Assembly (NCBI RefSeq): GCF_020905335.1
Contig: NZ_JAJJMN010000001.1
Coordinates: 1,488,001-1,552,000, forward strand
Origin: Flavobacterium lipolyticum
GTDB lineage: Bacteria > Bacteroidota > Bacteroidia > Flavobacteriales > Flavobacteriaceae
Length of the DNA stretch: 64,000 nucleotides
Direction: 5' to 3'
Positions within the stretch are counted from its first letter, which is position 1. Each line of letters starts with the position of its first letter. Of the stretch, positions 1 through 9,179 are shown piece by piece. Position numbers and translations under genes: made by a program. The notes below the pieces were generated by a model. That model was given only the letters and a program-made list of their open reading frames with translations. It searched no databases and had not been told where the DNA came from.

Positions 1-529
1 ATCCCCCAAATTTTTTACCTACGCGAAGGCCTGCAGGATTAACCTGAAAAGCAAAATCAGTAGTATTATCTTTAACGGCTGCTTTTCCCGTTTCTGCATT
101 GGTATAGTTGTCCACAATAACACCTGCAGCAGCGGAACCGTAAAAATCCAACCACTCTGTTTTTATGTAACTAAACGATATTGTTGGCATTGCCATAAAA
201 TAGCGATTGGTTCTCGTAGCAATAGGTTTGTAATTTTTGTCGCTTTGTTTGGTTTGTTCCTGTTGAAAAGCGACATCACCACCTACTCTTATTCGTTCAG
301 TGATCTGATATCGATATCCCAAACCAAAATTTCCGGAAGAGGTCGTCTCAGAATTTAATTTTTGCCCCAAAATTGCAGAAGATAATGCATTTGAAAAACC
401 ATCTGCAAAGGACACTGGTATACCATCGCTATAGGTTAGATTTATTTCATGCTTACTGATTTCTTGTGCTTTTACTACGGTTGTACCGAATGTTAAAAAA
501 ATTGCGCATACAATAATCGACTTTTTCAT
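1..529 (-). CDS. Outer-membrane beta-barrel protein, C-terminus cut by window edge
   Basis: The reading frame opens with ATG at 529 and runs off the left edge without a stop, so about 176 residues are visible. The protein begins MKKSIIVCAIFLTFGTTVVK, a clear signal peptide ending near AQE. What follows has the alternating hydrophobic and aromatic pattern of beta strands (for example FGLGYRYQITERIRVGGDV and RYFMAMPTISFSY), as in small eight-stranded outer-membrane barrels. It probably sits in the outer membrane; no ligand or function can be named. It diverges from the sigma factor gene at 669, with 139 bases between the two starts, so both promoters share that gap. The frame was found by translating the reverse strand directly, because no stop codon bounds it inside the window. 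Confidence 0.8.
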   Translation of the reverse strand, partial: MKKSIIVCAIFLTFGTTVVKAQEISKHEINLTYSDGIPVSFADGFSNALSSAILGQKLNSETTSSGNFGLGYRYQITERIRVGGDVAFQQEQTKQSDKNYKPIATRTNRYFMAMPTISFSYIKTEWLDFYGSAAAGVIVDNYTNAETGKAAVKDNTTDFAFQVNPAGLRVGKKFGG

Positions 530-668
530 CTGTTTTAATTACTTTATAGTTAATAAATTTAAATTTGTGGCAAGAATATCTTATACTGCCTTATTACTAA
601 TACGCTAAAAATTAAAATACCCCTATACGCTGCAATAAAATTTTAAAATACCACTACTTTTTTATGAT

Positions 669-1250
669 ATGAATGAGGACCTAAAGCATTTTAAACAATT
701 GTTCAGCGAGCTTTATCAGCCCTTATGCAATCATGCTTATAAATATCTTCAGGACAGGGACGAAAGCGAAGATGTAGTACAGGAACTGATGATTAAAATA
801 TGGGAAACCCGCAAGGATTTACTTTCTGAAAAGAGCCTCAAATATTACCTGTATATAGCTGTTAAGAACCGGTGTATATCCATTTTGAGAAAAAAAATCT
901 ATATGCTTGACATTGACGAAATGTCTACCGATATTGCCGAAGAAATTCCCGAAACGAAACCCTTACCAGATACGAACCAGCTTATAGAAGATGCATTTAA
1001 TGGAATTTCACCAAAATGTCTTGAAATTTTCAAACTGAGTCGTATTGAAAAATTAAGCTATAAACAAATTGCAGAGAAATTAGAAATATCCATAAAAACA
1101 GTAGAAAATCAGATGGGCAAAGCCATCCGACATATACGGGAGTTTGTCAAACAGCATCCCAACTTAATTCTTTTCTTTAAAATATGGTATTTTAGTTATT
1201 ATATAGTGGGGGTTTTAAAAGAATTTGTGTTTTATTTAAAAGAGGTATAA
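669..1250 (+). CDS. ECF RNA polymerase sigma factor, FecI-like
   Basis: At 193 residues it has the ECF size and layout. A region-2 segment (about residues 10-75) carries the DRDESEDVVQELMIKIWE core-binding and -10-recognition signature. A region-4 helix-turn-helix (about 105-160) contains LSYKQIAEKLEISIKTVENQ. The last 30 residues are unusually hydrophobic (ILFFKIWYFSYYIVGVL), a tail found on some Bacteroidota ECF factors whose role is not clear. The ATG at 669 is taken because region 2 starts directly after it. The FecR gene begins two bases after the stop, and an STN-containing TonB receptor follows. The family role is transcription of a receptor operon after a signal is relayed from the outer membrane through FecR. 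The inducing ligand is unknown. Confidence 0.93.
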   Translation: MNEDLKHFKQLFSELYQPLCNHAYKYLQDRDESEDVVQELMIKIWETRKDLLSEKSLKYYLYIAVKNRCISILRKKIYMLDIDEMSTDIAEEIPETKPLPDTNQLIEDAFNGISPKCLEIFKLSRIEKLSYKQIAEKLEISIKTVENQMGKAIRHIREFVKQHPNLILFFKIWYFSYYIVGVLKEFVFYLKEV

Positions 1251-1252
1251 CC

Positions 1253-2209
1253 ATGGACAACCAAGATATCAATGTATTATTAGCAAAGCATTTTTCAGGA
1301 GAAACTACACCTGAGGAAGAAGCTGTATTACTGAATTGGATAAAAAACAATCCTGATGAATATATCTCGCTTAAGATTTTTTTTGCAGAAAGTCAGCCAT
1401 TAGACTCTCCTCAGTTATTTGAAACCGCTAATGCCTGGAACCGTATAGCTCCAAATTTATCATCCACGAAGCCAACCGTATTTCAGTTGTACAAAAAATA
1501 CCTATACGCAACAGCCGTTGCAGCCGTTTTTATTTTAATAAGCACGTTCGCTTTCTTGTATGCAAATGCCGAGATAACCGTTCAAACCGCTAACGGACAG
1601 GTAAAAAGTATCGAATTGAGTGATGGTTCTTTAGTTACGCTGAATGATAACTCAAGTATTACTTATAGAAGATTCCTATGGAACAACCGTACTGTCAGCT
1701 TAAATGGGGAAGCTTTTTTTGAAGTAAAACACGACGAGAGCAAGCCTTTTTCTGTAAATACGAGCACACTAGCCGTAAAAGTTTTAGGAACCTCTTTTGT
1801 TGTAACAACAACAGAAAAGGAGAAATCGGTAGCAGTGATTACAGGAAAAGTTAAGGTTACCGCCACTCCTACTAACCAAACAGTGGTTTTGGAGAAAAAA
1901 CAGGCAGCTCATTATACCTCCAACAGATTAATTAAAAGTGACACAGCCGACAAAAACTTACTCTCCTGGAAAACAAAGTCTCTTTCTTTCGAAAATACTC
2001 CGCTTCAAAAAGCCTTTGAGGATATTGAAAATTGCTATCATATTAAAATACAGGTGGACGGAAAAATCTCTGATTCCTGTACTGTCACTACAAATTTCAA
2101 GAACGAATCCATAAAAGAAATATTGGAAGAATTCCGTTTATTGTTTGGGCTTAGTTATACCCAAAAAGGCAATACTGTTTGGGTGAAAAACATATCCTGT
2201 GAAAAGTAA
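1253..2209 (+). CDS. FecR-family anti-sigma factor
   Basis: 318 residues. The cytoplasmic N-terminal part (about 1-75) contains the GETTPEEEAVLLNWI segment typical of FecR proteins. A single membrane helix follows at about 83-105 (YATAVAAVFILISTFAFLYA). The periplasmic FecR domain (about 110-205) has the hallmark run NGQVKSIELSDGSLVTLNDN and later GEAFFEVKHDE and VLGTSFVV. The C-terminal 70 residues form the Bacteroidota-specific STN-like extension. In this family the protein holds the ECF sigma factor and releases or activates it when the receptor signals through the periplasm. It lies two bases after the sigma gene, and its last codons overlap the receptor start by 11 bases, so the three genes are very probably one transcript. 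Confidence 0.93.
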   Translation: MDNQDINVLLAKHFSGETTPEEEAVLLNWIKNNPDEYISLKIFFAESQPLDSPQLFETANAWNRIAPNLSSTKPTVFQLYKKYLYATAVAAVFILISTFAFLYANAEITVQTANGQVKSIELSDGSLVTLNDNSSITYRRFLWNNRTVSLNGEAFFEVKHDESKPFSVNTSTLAVKVLGTSFVVTTTEKEKSVAVITGKVKVTATPTNQTVVLEKKQAAHYTSNRLIKSDTADKNLLSWKTKSLSFENTPLQKAFEDIENCYHIKIQVDGKISDSCTVTTNFKNESIKEILEEFRLLFGLSYTQKGNTVWVKNISCEK

Positions 2210-4694
2210 TTCTTTCATAAATCACTGGTTAATCATTACATGCTATTCTGTACTTTTCTTTTGTGCCGGATCTGTACAAGCACAAAAAACAAGCTTGCTG
2301 AAAAAAAAGATCACTATTCAAATAGAAAATGATAGTATCGGAGCTTATATTTCCACCATTATAACACAAGGCGCAAATTTATCCCTAAGCAATAATAAAC
2401 TCAATCTTAGTAAAAAGATAAAGATCGACAAAGGAACTTATGAATTAGGGACACTGCTAAATCTTCTTTTTGCTTCAGAATCAGTAAAATTTCTGGAGAG
2501 AGATGATAAAATAATTATTTACACCGTTTTGCGGGCTCCTGCCCCATTTACTATTAGTGGTTTTGTTTATGCAGGCGATAGTAAAGAAGCGCTACCCTAC
2601 GCTACCGTACGGGTTTTAAACACAAACATTGCTGTTAATTGCAATGATTATGGCTACTATACACTAACATTACCCAAAAACAAGTACATCATAAATGCGA
2701 GTTATACCGGTTTTACTTCACAAACAGATACGATACTGGTAAACAAAACCATTAAAAAAAACTTCAATCTTACCATGGGACTATCCCTTGCTCCGGTTGA
2801 GGTTAAGTCATCCAAAAAACCTTTAAATGAGATTTCCAGCATAATCGATACGCAGCACGTTAACGCCCTTCCCCTTCTAATGGGGCAATCAGATCCGTTA
2901 AAACTTCTTACCTTAAAACCGGGCACCTACGGCACTTCTTTAAATGTAAGAGGAGGCTCAAGCGATCAGAATCTGGTTTTATTAGATGGTGTTCCTATTT
3001 ACAATTACAATCATTTTACGAGTTTGTTATCTATTTTCGATTCGCAGGCCATCAAACAAATAAGTTTTTACAAAGGCGGCTTTCCGGCTCGTTACGAAGG
3101 AAGGCTATCGTCGGTCATAGATGTTAAAACAAAAGATGGCGACATGCAGTCCTACCACGGGGCTGCTAATATTGGTTTACTAACGGGTTCTGCGATGATT
3201 GAAGGACCTATCATAAAAGACAAGATGTCCTTTATGATCAGCGCAAGAAGAAGCTGGATTGATGCTTTGACCAAAGCGATTTTTGATCAGGATATTAATT
3301 TTAAATACCGGATGTATGACGCCTATTTTAAAATTAACTATTTTATTAATTCCTCCAATCGATTGTACCTTGGCGCCTATACCGGCGGAGATCTTATTCG
3401 TGTAAATTTCTTTTCTTCCGAAGCACCTCAGCTTACCTGGACCAACAAGACACTTTCTTTGCGCTGGAACAGGGTGTACAGCCCCAGACTGTTTCAGAAT
3501 TCGGTTCTACTGCTAAGCAACTACAATAATCAGTTTGCCAATGCAGATGAGGATGGAACCAGAAAGTTTCGCATTACAGATATAGGTATAGAAAACAACC
3601 TGAATTATCACTGGTCGTCCTTCCTAAATAGCGCGATAGGCTTACGAATAAATATGACTAATTTTTCTAATAACACTATTGACCGTGATCAATTGATAAA
3701 GTCATTACACTTCAAAACCTATTGGGACAACGATATAACGCTGTCCGATAAAGTTCGAATAAAAGCGGGTCTTCATTATGCCACTTTTTTAACTAAAAAC
3801 AAGGTTTATAATTCTTTTCAGCCCCGTACCAGTTTGGTTTATAAATACAACACTTCTAATAGTCTTTTTGCCTCCTATGCCATAATGGAGCAATTCTATC
3901 ATCAAATTACCCAGAATACCTATGCCTTACCTTCAGATTTACGCATGCCAAGTACAGATCAGTTACCTCCGGAAAAGGCTTTTATCTATGAAGCAGGCTA
4001 TGAAAAAACTTTAAACAAAGGATATATCCGACTACAGTTTTACGAAAAAAAAGTATCCAATATTTTAATGTATCCACCCCTTTATGATGTTTCAGATCAG
4101 GACAAAACACAATCCCCACTAATCGGTTTTGGCAATTCAAGAGGCTTGGAACTTGAATTTTCCAGGCAGTTCAAAAAGTTTGATGTACAGGCCGCGTATA
4201 CCCTAAGCAAATCGACATTGCGATTCCCCACAATAAATAATGGTCAGACGTTTAATTCTCCAAACGATATAACCCATCAAATAAAAGGAGCTGTCATTTG
4301 GAATATTAATCAATCCTGGGTCCTATCCACTATGTTCAATTATAGTTCCGGTGTTTTAATCTCGGCACCAGATTCTTTTTCCTATAGCAATAAAAAAGAC
4401 TCGTACCCAGTAGATCCAAACCAAAGCAATGAAATATCAAGACCTAACAACTACCGTTTACCGAGAAATTACAATGTCGATGTTGGCGTCTCAAAAACAA
4501 AGAAAACGAAATCCGGCAACCAATCCAGATTGTATTTTGGAGTTAACAATCTCGTAGGACAATCTCCACCGTTTATCATTGAAACCAGCTTAAGTAATGG
4601 CACCTTTAATTTAGAACAGGTCAGAATGTTTAAATATTTTCCTTACGTTGGATATACTTATACTTTTGGAAAGGGTAAGGAAAAATTAAACTAA
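2199..4694 (+). CDS. TonB-dependent outer-membrane receptor with STN signalling domain
   Basis: 831 residues, starting at GTG 2199 inside the fecR stop region. No ATG precedes the signal peptide (hydrophobic stretch up to VQAQ), so the GTG is the sensible start and implies translational coupling. Domains in order: signal peptide (1-28); STN domain (about 33-108) that contacts FecR in transducing receptors; carboxypeptidase-regulatory-like beta-sandwich (about 116-195, with DSKEALPYATVRV); plug (about 205-315, containing GTSLNVRGGSSDQNLVLLDG); and an outer-membrane barrel to the C-terminus. There is no SusD partner. The barrel is shorter than that of SusC proteins (1050-1080 residues in this window). 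The receptor presumably takes up a ligand and reports its presence to the FecR/sigma pair. Ligand identity cannot be read from sequence. Confidence 0.9.
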   Translation: MKSNSFINHWLIITCYSVLFFCAGSVQAQKTSLLKKKITIQIENDSIGAYISTIITQGANLSLSNNKLNLSKKIKIDKGTYELGTLLNLLFASESVKFLERDDKIIIYTVLRAPAPFTISGFVYAGDSKEALPYATVRVLNTNIAVNCNDYGYYTLTLPKNKYIINASYTGFTSQTDTILVNKTIKKNFNLTMGLSLAPVEVKSSKKPLNEISSIIDTQHVNALPLLMGQSDPLKLLTLKPGTYGTSLNVRGGSSDQNLVLLDGVPIYNYNHFTSLLSIFDSQAIKQISFYKGGFPARYEGRLSSVIDVKTKDGDMQSYHGAANIGLLTGSAMIEGPIIKDKMSFMISARRSWIDALTKAIFDQDINFKYRMYDAYFKINYFINSSNRLYLGAYTGGDLIRVNFFSSEAPQLTWTNKTLSLRWNRVYSPRLFQNSVLLLSNYNNQFANADEDGTRKFRITDIGIENNLNYHWSSFLNSAIGLRINMTNFSNNTIDRDQLIKSLHFKTYWDNDITLSDKVRIKAGLHYATFLTKNKVYNSFQPRTSLVYKYNTSNSLFASYAIMEQFYHQITQNTYALPSDLRMPSTDQLPPEKAFIYEAGYEKTLNKGYIRLQFYEKKVSNILMYPPLYDVSDQDKTQSPLIGFGNSRGLELEFSRQFKKFDVQAAYTLSKSTLRFPTINNGQTFNSPNDITHQIKGAVIWNINQSWVLSTMFNYSSGVLISAPDSFSYSNKKDSYPVDPNQSNEISRPNNYRLPRNYNVDVGVSKTKKTKSGNQSRLYFGVNNLVGQSPPFIIETSLSNGTFNLEQVRMFKYFPYVGYTYTFGKGKEKLN

Positions 4695-4721
4695 TTCTCG
4701 GAATCTCTGAAAAACAAGGCA

Positions 4722-4750
4722 TAAAAAAACCGCTTCACTATATGAAACGG
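4722..4750 (-). terminator. Rho-independent terminator of the XRE gene
   Basis: Read on the minus strand, CCGTTTCA and TGAAGCGG form an 8-bp stem with one mismatch around a 5-base loop, followed by seven T. It lies 23 bases after the stop of the XRE gene. The plus-strand reading has no T tract, so it probably does not serve the receptor gene. Confidence 0.75.
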
Positions 4751-4772
4751 TCTCATCTAAATCGATCAAAGG

Positions 4773-5159
4773 TTATTTCCCTTTTTGCGCTTTTTCTAAG
4801 TATTCTACTTTTTCTTTTTCGGCCTGAAGCAAACGCTCATAAAGCTCTACTACTTTATCAAGAGGATTAAAAGCACAATGGTGATTTCCAAAATTATTAT
4901 TTGGACTATCATTAAAAGTATTAAAATAACTGATCATAGCTTCATCTGAAAAATTTTTAATTGCTTCAACAGTAACTCCTAAGGCATTGGCTACTGCCAA
5001 AAGCTTGTCATCATCAAGTGTTTCACTGTTTTCAATGTTCGAAACCGCCTGCTGGCTTGTGCCTAAAGCCTGCGCCAATGCTTCCTGTTTCATATCACGA
5101 AGTTCACGAATACGGCTGATCTTTCGCCCTATGTGATTTGGTTTTGTTAGTGTGCTCAT
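4773..5159 (-). CDS. XRE-family helix-turn-helix transcriptional regulator
   Basis: 128 residues. The N-terminal helix-turn-helix (about 13-70) is clear: IRELRDMKQEALAQALGTSQ then AVSNIENSETL, with the usual Q/S recognition pattern. The C-terminal 30 residues (LDKVVELYERLLQAEKEKVE) are predicted to be one long amphipathic helix, probably for dimerisation. A middle segment rich in Asn (SPNNNFGNHHC) links the two. It stands alone between convergent and same-strand neighbours and has its own terminator, so it is a single-gene unit. Its targets are unknown. Fusion of a helix-turn-helix to a coiled C-terminal tail is common in flavobacterial housekeeping regulators, so a phage repressor is less likely. 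Confidence 0.88.
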   Translation of the reverse strand: MSTLTKPNHIGRKISRIRELRDMKQEALAQALGTSQQAVSNIENSETLDDDKLLAVANALGVTVEAIKNFSDEAMISYFNTFNDSPNNNFGNHHCAFNPLDKVVELYERLLQAEKEKVEYLEKAQKGK

Positions 5160-5491
5160 AATTCAAAGATAATAATTAAGTTTTATAACCAACAACAGGT
5201 AAAAAACATATACAGTAATGTGTACTACCAGTGAAAAGTAATTTGTTGTTGTTTTATTCAACAAAAATATTCTTTTTCTTACAAATTAACTCACTGTTTA
5301 CTCTTTTTTTGATAGCAGCCCCCGAAATGAACCAATACATTTTCTCTACTTATAAACAAATAAACCGGACAGGTTTTAAAAACCTGTAGGATTTTGAATA
5401 TTGTTATTTGGAGATAATTTCCTTCCTTATCTGACATTATTGAACGTCATTCAAGTCATGTTCATGAACGCGACGTTCCGTCGGCAGAAGA
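5160..5491. other. 332-bp intergenic stretch with one palindrome
   Basis: No reading frame with a plausible start and coding pattern is visible. The only structure is a short palindrome at 5369-5387 (ACAGGTTTT and AAAACCTGT), which could act as a weak bidirectional terminator or be a copy of a short flavobacterial intergenic repeat. The AT-rich segment directly upstream of 5159 should hold the promoter of the XRE gene. Confidence 0.5.
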
Positions 5492-6076
5492 TCACTTATG
5501 AACAATGTCCCAGCTCTCTATTAAATAAGTATCTAATAATCCTTTTCTAGCTTTAGCCACGAATAAATAATCCTGATAACTTTTATTAATATAAATATCG
5601 GACATTATTTTTCGATGAGCATAAATAATAGACACTTCGCCTTTATAGCTATAATAAAAACAACTATTTTTCGAATAATCAGACAATCCTGTTATTTCAC
5701 ATTTAATAAGTTCTATTGCATTTCTTTTCGAATAATACCTATTATACAAATTAAAAGGAATTAAAACGATTCCACTTAAAAAGAAAGAAATAATTAAAAT
5801 TTTGAATATATATAAAAAAGTAAAAATTGCTTTATCAATCTTATCTCGTAAATCTTTAAAATCATTGATGGTTATCTGTAAATTTCTTACAACAATAACA
5901 ACCAATATTATCCAGAAAAGCGAATTAAACAAATAGTTCGGATACCCTATTGTTTTCTCTTCAGTTACAATGTAAATCCAAAATAAAACCAGGGCAATTG
6001 CAAACCTTAGCACTTCATAAGATTTACTTTTTTTACCTATTTTACTCTGCCCTTGTCTTCTTTTTCTACTCTTCAT
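5492..6076 (-). CDS. Hypothetical membrane protein
   Basis: 194 residues that I do not recognise. A basic N-terminus (KSRKRRQGQSKIGKKSK) is followed by two closely spaced membrane helices (about 25-42 and 48-65) and a third at about 95-115 (IFKILIISFFLSGIVLIPF). The C-terminal 75 residues are soluble and contain CEITGLSDYSKNSCFYYSYK, a small beta-rich segment also seen in other short Bacteroidota membrane proteins. It ends with a WDIVHK tail. It sits between the XRE regulator and a tRNA, all on the minus strand, with no clear functional partner. The real coding character is supported by the membrane pattern and by the lack of competing frames. Confidence 0.65.
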   Translation of the reverse strand: MKSRKRRQGQSKIGKKSKSYEVLRFAIALVLFWIYIVTEEKTIGYPNYLFNSLFWIILVVIVVRNLQITINDFKDLRDKIDKAIFTFLYIFKILIISFFLSGIVLIPFNLYNRYYSKRNAIELIKCEITGLSDYSKNSCFYYSYKGEVSIIYAHRKIMSDIYINKSYQDYLFVAKARKGLLDTYLIESWDIVHK

Positions 6077-6134
6077 TTATTAATTTTAACTACACCCTAC
6101 CGGTATCCTCCATACACAATCGATGTTTAAAAAC

Positions 6135-6162
6135 AAAAAAGCCTCTACATTGCTGTAAAGGC
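6135..6162 (-). terminator. Terminator after the tRNA
   Basis: On the minus strand GCCTTTACA and TGTAGAGGC pair with one mismatch around a 4-base loop and run into TTTTTT. It lies 11 bases beyond the 3' end of the tRNA and is well placed to end that transcript. Confidence 0.8.
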
Positions 6163-6173
6163 TTGAATTTCTG

Positions 6174-6247
6174 TGGTCCCACCTGGGCTCGAACCAGGGA
6201 CCACCTGATTATGAGTCAGGTGCTCTAACCAGCTGAGCTATAGGACC
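6174..6247 (-). tRNA. tRNA with CAT anticodon (elongator Met or Ile2)
   Basis: The minus strand folds as a complete cloverleaf of 74 bases. The acceptor stem is GGTCCTA with TGGGACC. A D arm is present (TAGCTCAGCTGGTTAGAGCA). The anticodon stem CCTGA/TCAGG has loop CTCATAA, giving anticodon CAT. The T arm contains GGTTCGAGCC. Discriminator A is present and the CCA tail is not encoded. The CAT anticodon is shared by elongator tRNA-Met and by tRNA-Ile2, whose C34 is modified to lysidine. I cannot decide between them by eye; the initiator type is unlikely because the first acceptor pair is a normal G-C pair. Confidence 0.93.
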
Positions 6248-6394
6248 GGTTTGAGGATGCAATATTACTACTATTTTTCATTCACTCCAAATATTTTGGG
6301 AGATGATTTGCATTTAATTTCAAACAACCCCTTGTGTTTCCTAAAACACAATTGATTTTCAACTGCTTATTTCGAATCCCAAAAAGAAAATTTT

Positions 6395-6799
6395 TTATTT
6401 AATTTCCTGACAAAGCTCGACCAAAACGCCATTTGTGTTCTTTGGATGTAAAAAAACCACTAATTTATTATCGGCTCCCTTTTTAGGAACGTCGTTAATC
6501 AGCACGAAACCTTCGTTTTTCAAACGGGCGATTTCGGCATGAATGTCTTCGACATCAAAAGCGATATGATGAATTCCTTCTCCCTTTTTCTCCAGAAACT
6601 TTGCAATAGGACTTTCGGGATTCGTCGCCACCAAAAGTTCAATCTTATTGGTTCCAGTTTGAAAGAACGAGGTTAAAACCCCTTCACTTTCTACCGACTC
6701 CATTTTATAGGACGGAACGCCCAGTAATTTTTCGAACAGCACATTGGCGTCCTCCATATTCTTCACGGCAATTCCGATATGCTCAATTTTATTTACCAT
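6395..6799 (-). CDS. mce: Methylmalonyl-CoA epimerase
   Basis: 134 residues, the usual length of this single-domain vicinal-oxygen-chelate protein. It interconverts (2R)- and (2S)-methylmalonyl-CoA in the cytoplasm, linking propionyl-CoA and succinyl-CoA. Family marks are IEHIGIAV at the start (metal His at residue 7), GIHHIAFDV near residue 75 (second metal His), and the C-terminal HPKNTNGVLVELCQ with the metal Glu. The ATG at 6799 gives the canonical N-terminus. Methylmalonyl-CoA mutase genes are not in the window. The adjacent gene at 6822-9179 is 22 bases upstream on the same strand, but nothing links the functions. Confidence 0.92.
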   Translation of the reverse strand: MVNKIEHIGIAVKNMEDANVLFEKLLGVPSYKMESVESEGVLTSFFQTGTNKIELLVATNPESPIAKFLEKKGEGIHHIAFDVEDIHAEIARLKNEGFVLINDVPKKGADNKLVVFLHPKNTNGVLVELCQEIK

Positions 6800-6821
6800 A
6801 ACCTCTAAATTTTAATTTCAA

Positions 6822-9179
6822 TTATTGATTTACATACGTATTAAAGTAACCGCATTCGGCAATAACATCCTGATAATACTTCGTATCCGAATAGTCTTTC
6901 TGCAGCGCTTTAAAACCGCTCCAGGCAATAAAATTAATCTTATCATCGTCGGCTTCCCACCAGTTTTTAAGGTTGTTGTACTTATTATTGTAATATTCGT
7001 TTCGTTCGCATTTGGCCAGCATATAAATACATTTTGCTTTTTGCTCTTTTGTTGTGGCCGCTTCCAACGCTTTTTGATAGTACATTTTAGGAAGATCACA
7101 ATTGGTTATCATTCGCTTCATCGAATCCCTGAAAGAATACGGACTTGAGCCGTAACCTATAATCGTGATTTCATAAAAAGTTCTTCCGTTTCCGAAATGG
7201 GTAATATTGTAAAAGGCATTACCCAACAACAAGCTATTCGTGTACACGTCTTCTTTTTGAGCCAGTTTACCCTGCATTTCCTTTATGGTTGTCAGGAAAT
7301 CCATAAAAGTATATTTTCTTTTCTGATACGCCGTGTGATCGCAGTCGTGACAGTCTTTTATATTTCCGTTAAACGGATTCCCCAAAAACTTGCTGTATTG
7401 AACCGAATCGGTTTGTTTCATGTACTCAATAGCTTCCGGTATTTTATTTTTAAAGGTTGCCTGAACCGCCTGAAAATTATTAATATCCTTCAATTTCAAA
7501 CTATAAATCCCTGCTCCGATACTTTCAATTTCAGATTTATTCGATTTAGACAAAAAAGCTTTCATGTCCAATAAAACTTTTTCATTGTCATAGAATGAAT
7601 TTCCATCGTTCCAATAACTGTAGCGCGATTCGCCATAAATTTCGGCCATTACCGGATTCCCCTTTTCTCTGTACAGCGTTGACAAATAACTTCTGCTCCA
7701 GGAAGAAGCATTCTGATAACGGAATTCCTGCCCTTTGTAATTCTTTGGAAGTTCAAAATACAACCAGTTTAAATCGGCGAGGATTGTTTTTTCGTTTTTA
7801 TCCGTAAGTTTATCAATTTTGCTCAAATTATTTACAAAACGAAGCAAACGCAATTGCATTCCTGCCAGTTCTGTTTTAGGAAGCGTTTTCACCGCCTTAT
7901 CAAAATTCTTATCTGCATTGGCATAATCTCCTTTTAACGTCTGCAAATACCCCAGAGACAAATCCCATAAGTAAGGTCGGTCTGTATTTCCAGCTGCCGA
8001 AATTTTAGCGATTAAATCCAATGTTTTTTGATCCACCTTCACCTGATTTTCGGTTTTGTTTTCAGCCACACTAAGTTTCTTCATAGGCTGATTTTCTCCT
8101 CCATCCTTCTGAAACGAATTGTTTATCGCTTCCTCTTGTCTGTTCACTAATCGTGTTGCCAGATAATTCAAATGTTCGCTTTTAGGATCTAATTCATAGA
8201 TCTTTTCAATGGACTTTTTTTCGTCTTTGTAATACCCACGAACAGCCCAAAGCGCTGCTTTTTCTTTATTATTTTTAGCCATCGTCAATGCTTTATTCCA
8301 GTCGGTTTCATTTTTTGGACTAAAACAATAAGCCGTAACGGTTCTCAATTCCGGGCATTTATCAAAAACCTGTGCGTACAAATAGTTTGAAGCTGCATAT
8401 TTATTTTGCTTGTGATTCACTCCTGCCACGTAGGAAAGTCCACGGTAATACAGCACATTTTTAGGAACCGATTTTTCTGTTTTATTAAAAAAATCAACGG
8501 CTTTTTGTTTGTTGTTGCTGTAAAAACGAGCTTTCATGGTCAAAAACCAATATCTGTTTTTCAGGAAAGGATCCGAAGTCGTATTGTACACATTCTCGAT
8601 AGACTGAATCATTTTGGCATCGTTGAACGTTTTGGCCACCACCGGATCGTAACTCCAATAATCTCTGTTGATAGAAACGGTTTCTATTTTTTGTGCCAGA
8701 TACAAAAACTCGACAAAGCTTTTCACTTTACCATCCTTCAGCGAAATCTTTTTCCCCCACTTCAAAGAGGATTTATTTTCCTTTTTGCTTTTATAATACA
8801 CATGAAGATCTTTGATCTCTTCCTTGTTTTTTATCGCACTTTTATTCTCCGAGTAATAATCCGGTTTTTCATCTCCAATTAAAAAATAATTAACGGTAGT
8901 GGTATCGATTTTCCCTTTAAGATAGGTTCCCCAATCGGACTTAATATCTTTATTGAAACGGGAATTGTGCTCGGTATCAAAACCAATTCCGTAGAAAATT
9001 CCACCCGACAGGAAAAGCGGTCTATACGAATTGTCTGCAAAAGTTTCGGGAGTAAAATTAGAACTGTACGATCCAAAATAATCCCAATCGCCATCTGCAC
9101 AGGCATAAATTACTCCGTATGCAAAAAGTAAAACCGCACTAGAAACAAGAAATAACTTGTTCAAAAATATTCTTTTCAT
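6822..9179 (-). CDS. Large exported protein, probably TPR-like, function unknown
   Basis: 785 residues that I cannot place in a named family. The N-terminus (RIFLNKLFLVSSAVLLFAYG then VIYACADGDWDYFG) is a signal peptide or anchor. The first 150 residues contain aromatic segments; from about residue 185 to the end the protein is helical with repeated short pairs resembling tetratricopeptide repeats (for example KNRYWFLTMKARFYSNNKQK and SLGYLQTLKGDYANADKNFD). A CHDCDH motif lies near residue 617 and could bind a metal. Its start overlaps the end of the upstream gene (9139-10143) by 41 bases, a strong sign that the two are co-translated and act together, probably at the cell envelope. Confidence 0.8.
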   Translation of the reverse strand: MKRIFLNKLFLVSSAVLLFAYGVIYACADGDWDYFGSYSSNFTPETFADNSYRPLFLSGGIFYGIGFDTEHNSRFNKDIKSDWGTYLKGKIDTTTVNYFLIGDEKPDYYSENKSAIKNKEEIKDLHVYYKSKKENKSSLKWGKKISLKDGKVKSFVEFLYLAQKIETVSINRDYWSYDPVVAKTFNDAKMIQSIENVYNTTSDPFLKNRYWFLTMKARFYSNNKQKAVDFFNKTEKSVPKNVLYYRGLSYVAGVNHKQNKYAASNYLYAQVFDKCPELRTVTAYCFSPKNETDWNKALTMAKNNKEKAALWAVRGYYKDEKKSIEKIYELDPKSEHLNYLATRLVNRQEEAINNSFQKDGGENQPMKKLSVAENKTENQVKVDQKTLDLIAKISAAGNTDRPYLWDLSLGYLQTLKGDYANADKNFDKAVKTLPKTELAGMQLRLLRFVNNLSKIDKLTDKNEKTILADLNWLYFELPKNYKGQEFRYQNASSWSRSYLSTLYREKGNPVMAEIYGESRYSYWNDGNSFYDNEKVLLDMKAFLSKSNKSEIESIGAGIYSLKLKDINNFQAVQATFKNKIPEAIEYMKQTDSVQYSKFLGNPFNGNIKDCHDCDHTAYQKRKYTFMDFLTTIKEMQGKLAQKEDVYTNSLLLGNAFYNITHFGNGRTFYEITIIGYGSSPYSFRDSMKRMITNCDLPKMYYQKALEAATTKEQKAKCIYMLAKCERNEYYNNKYNNLKNWWEADDDKINFIAWSGFKALQKDYSDTKYYQDVIAECGYFNTYVNQ

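Noticed and set aside
5950..6228. Plus-strand open frame ending in CGPTWARTRDHLIMSQVL
   Set aside because: The end of this frame is the antisense of the CAT tRNA; this peptide pattern is a well-known artefact of translating a tRNA. The frame also lies across the start of the membrane-protein gene on the minus strand.
6825..8882. Plus-strand open frames opposite the 785-residue protein
   Set aside because: They have poor composition, no family features, and lie entirely inside a long coding frame on the minus strand.
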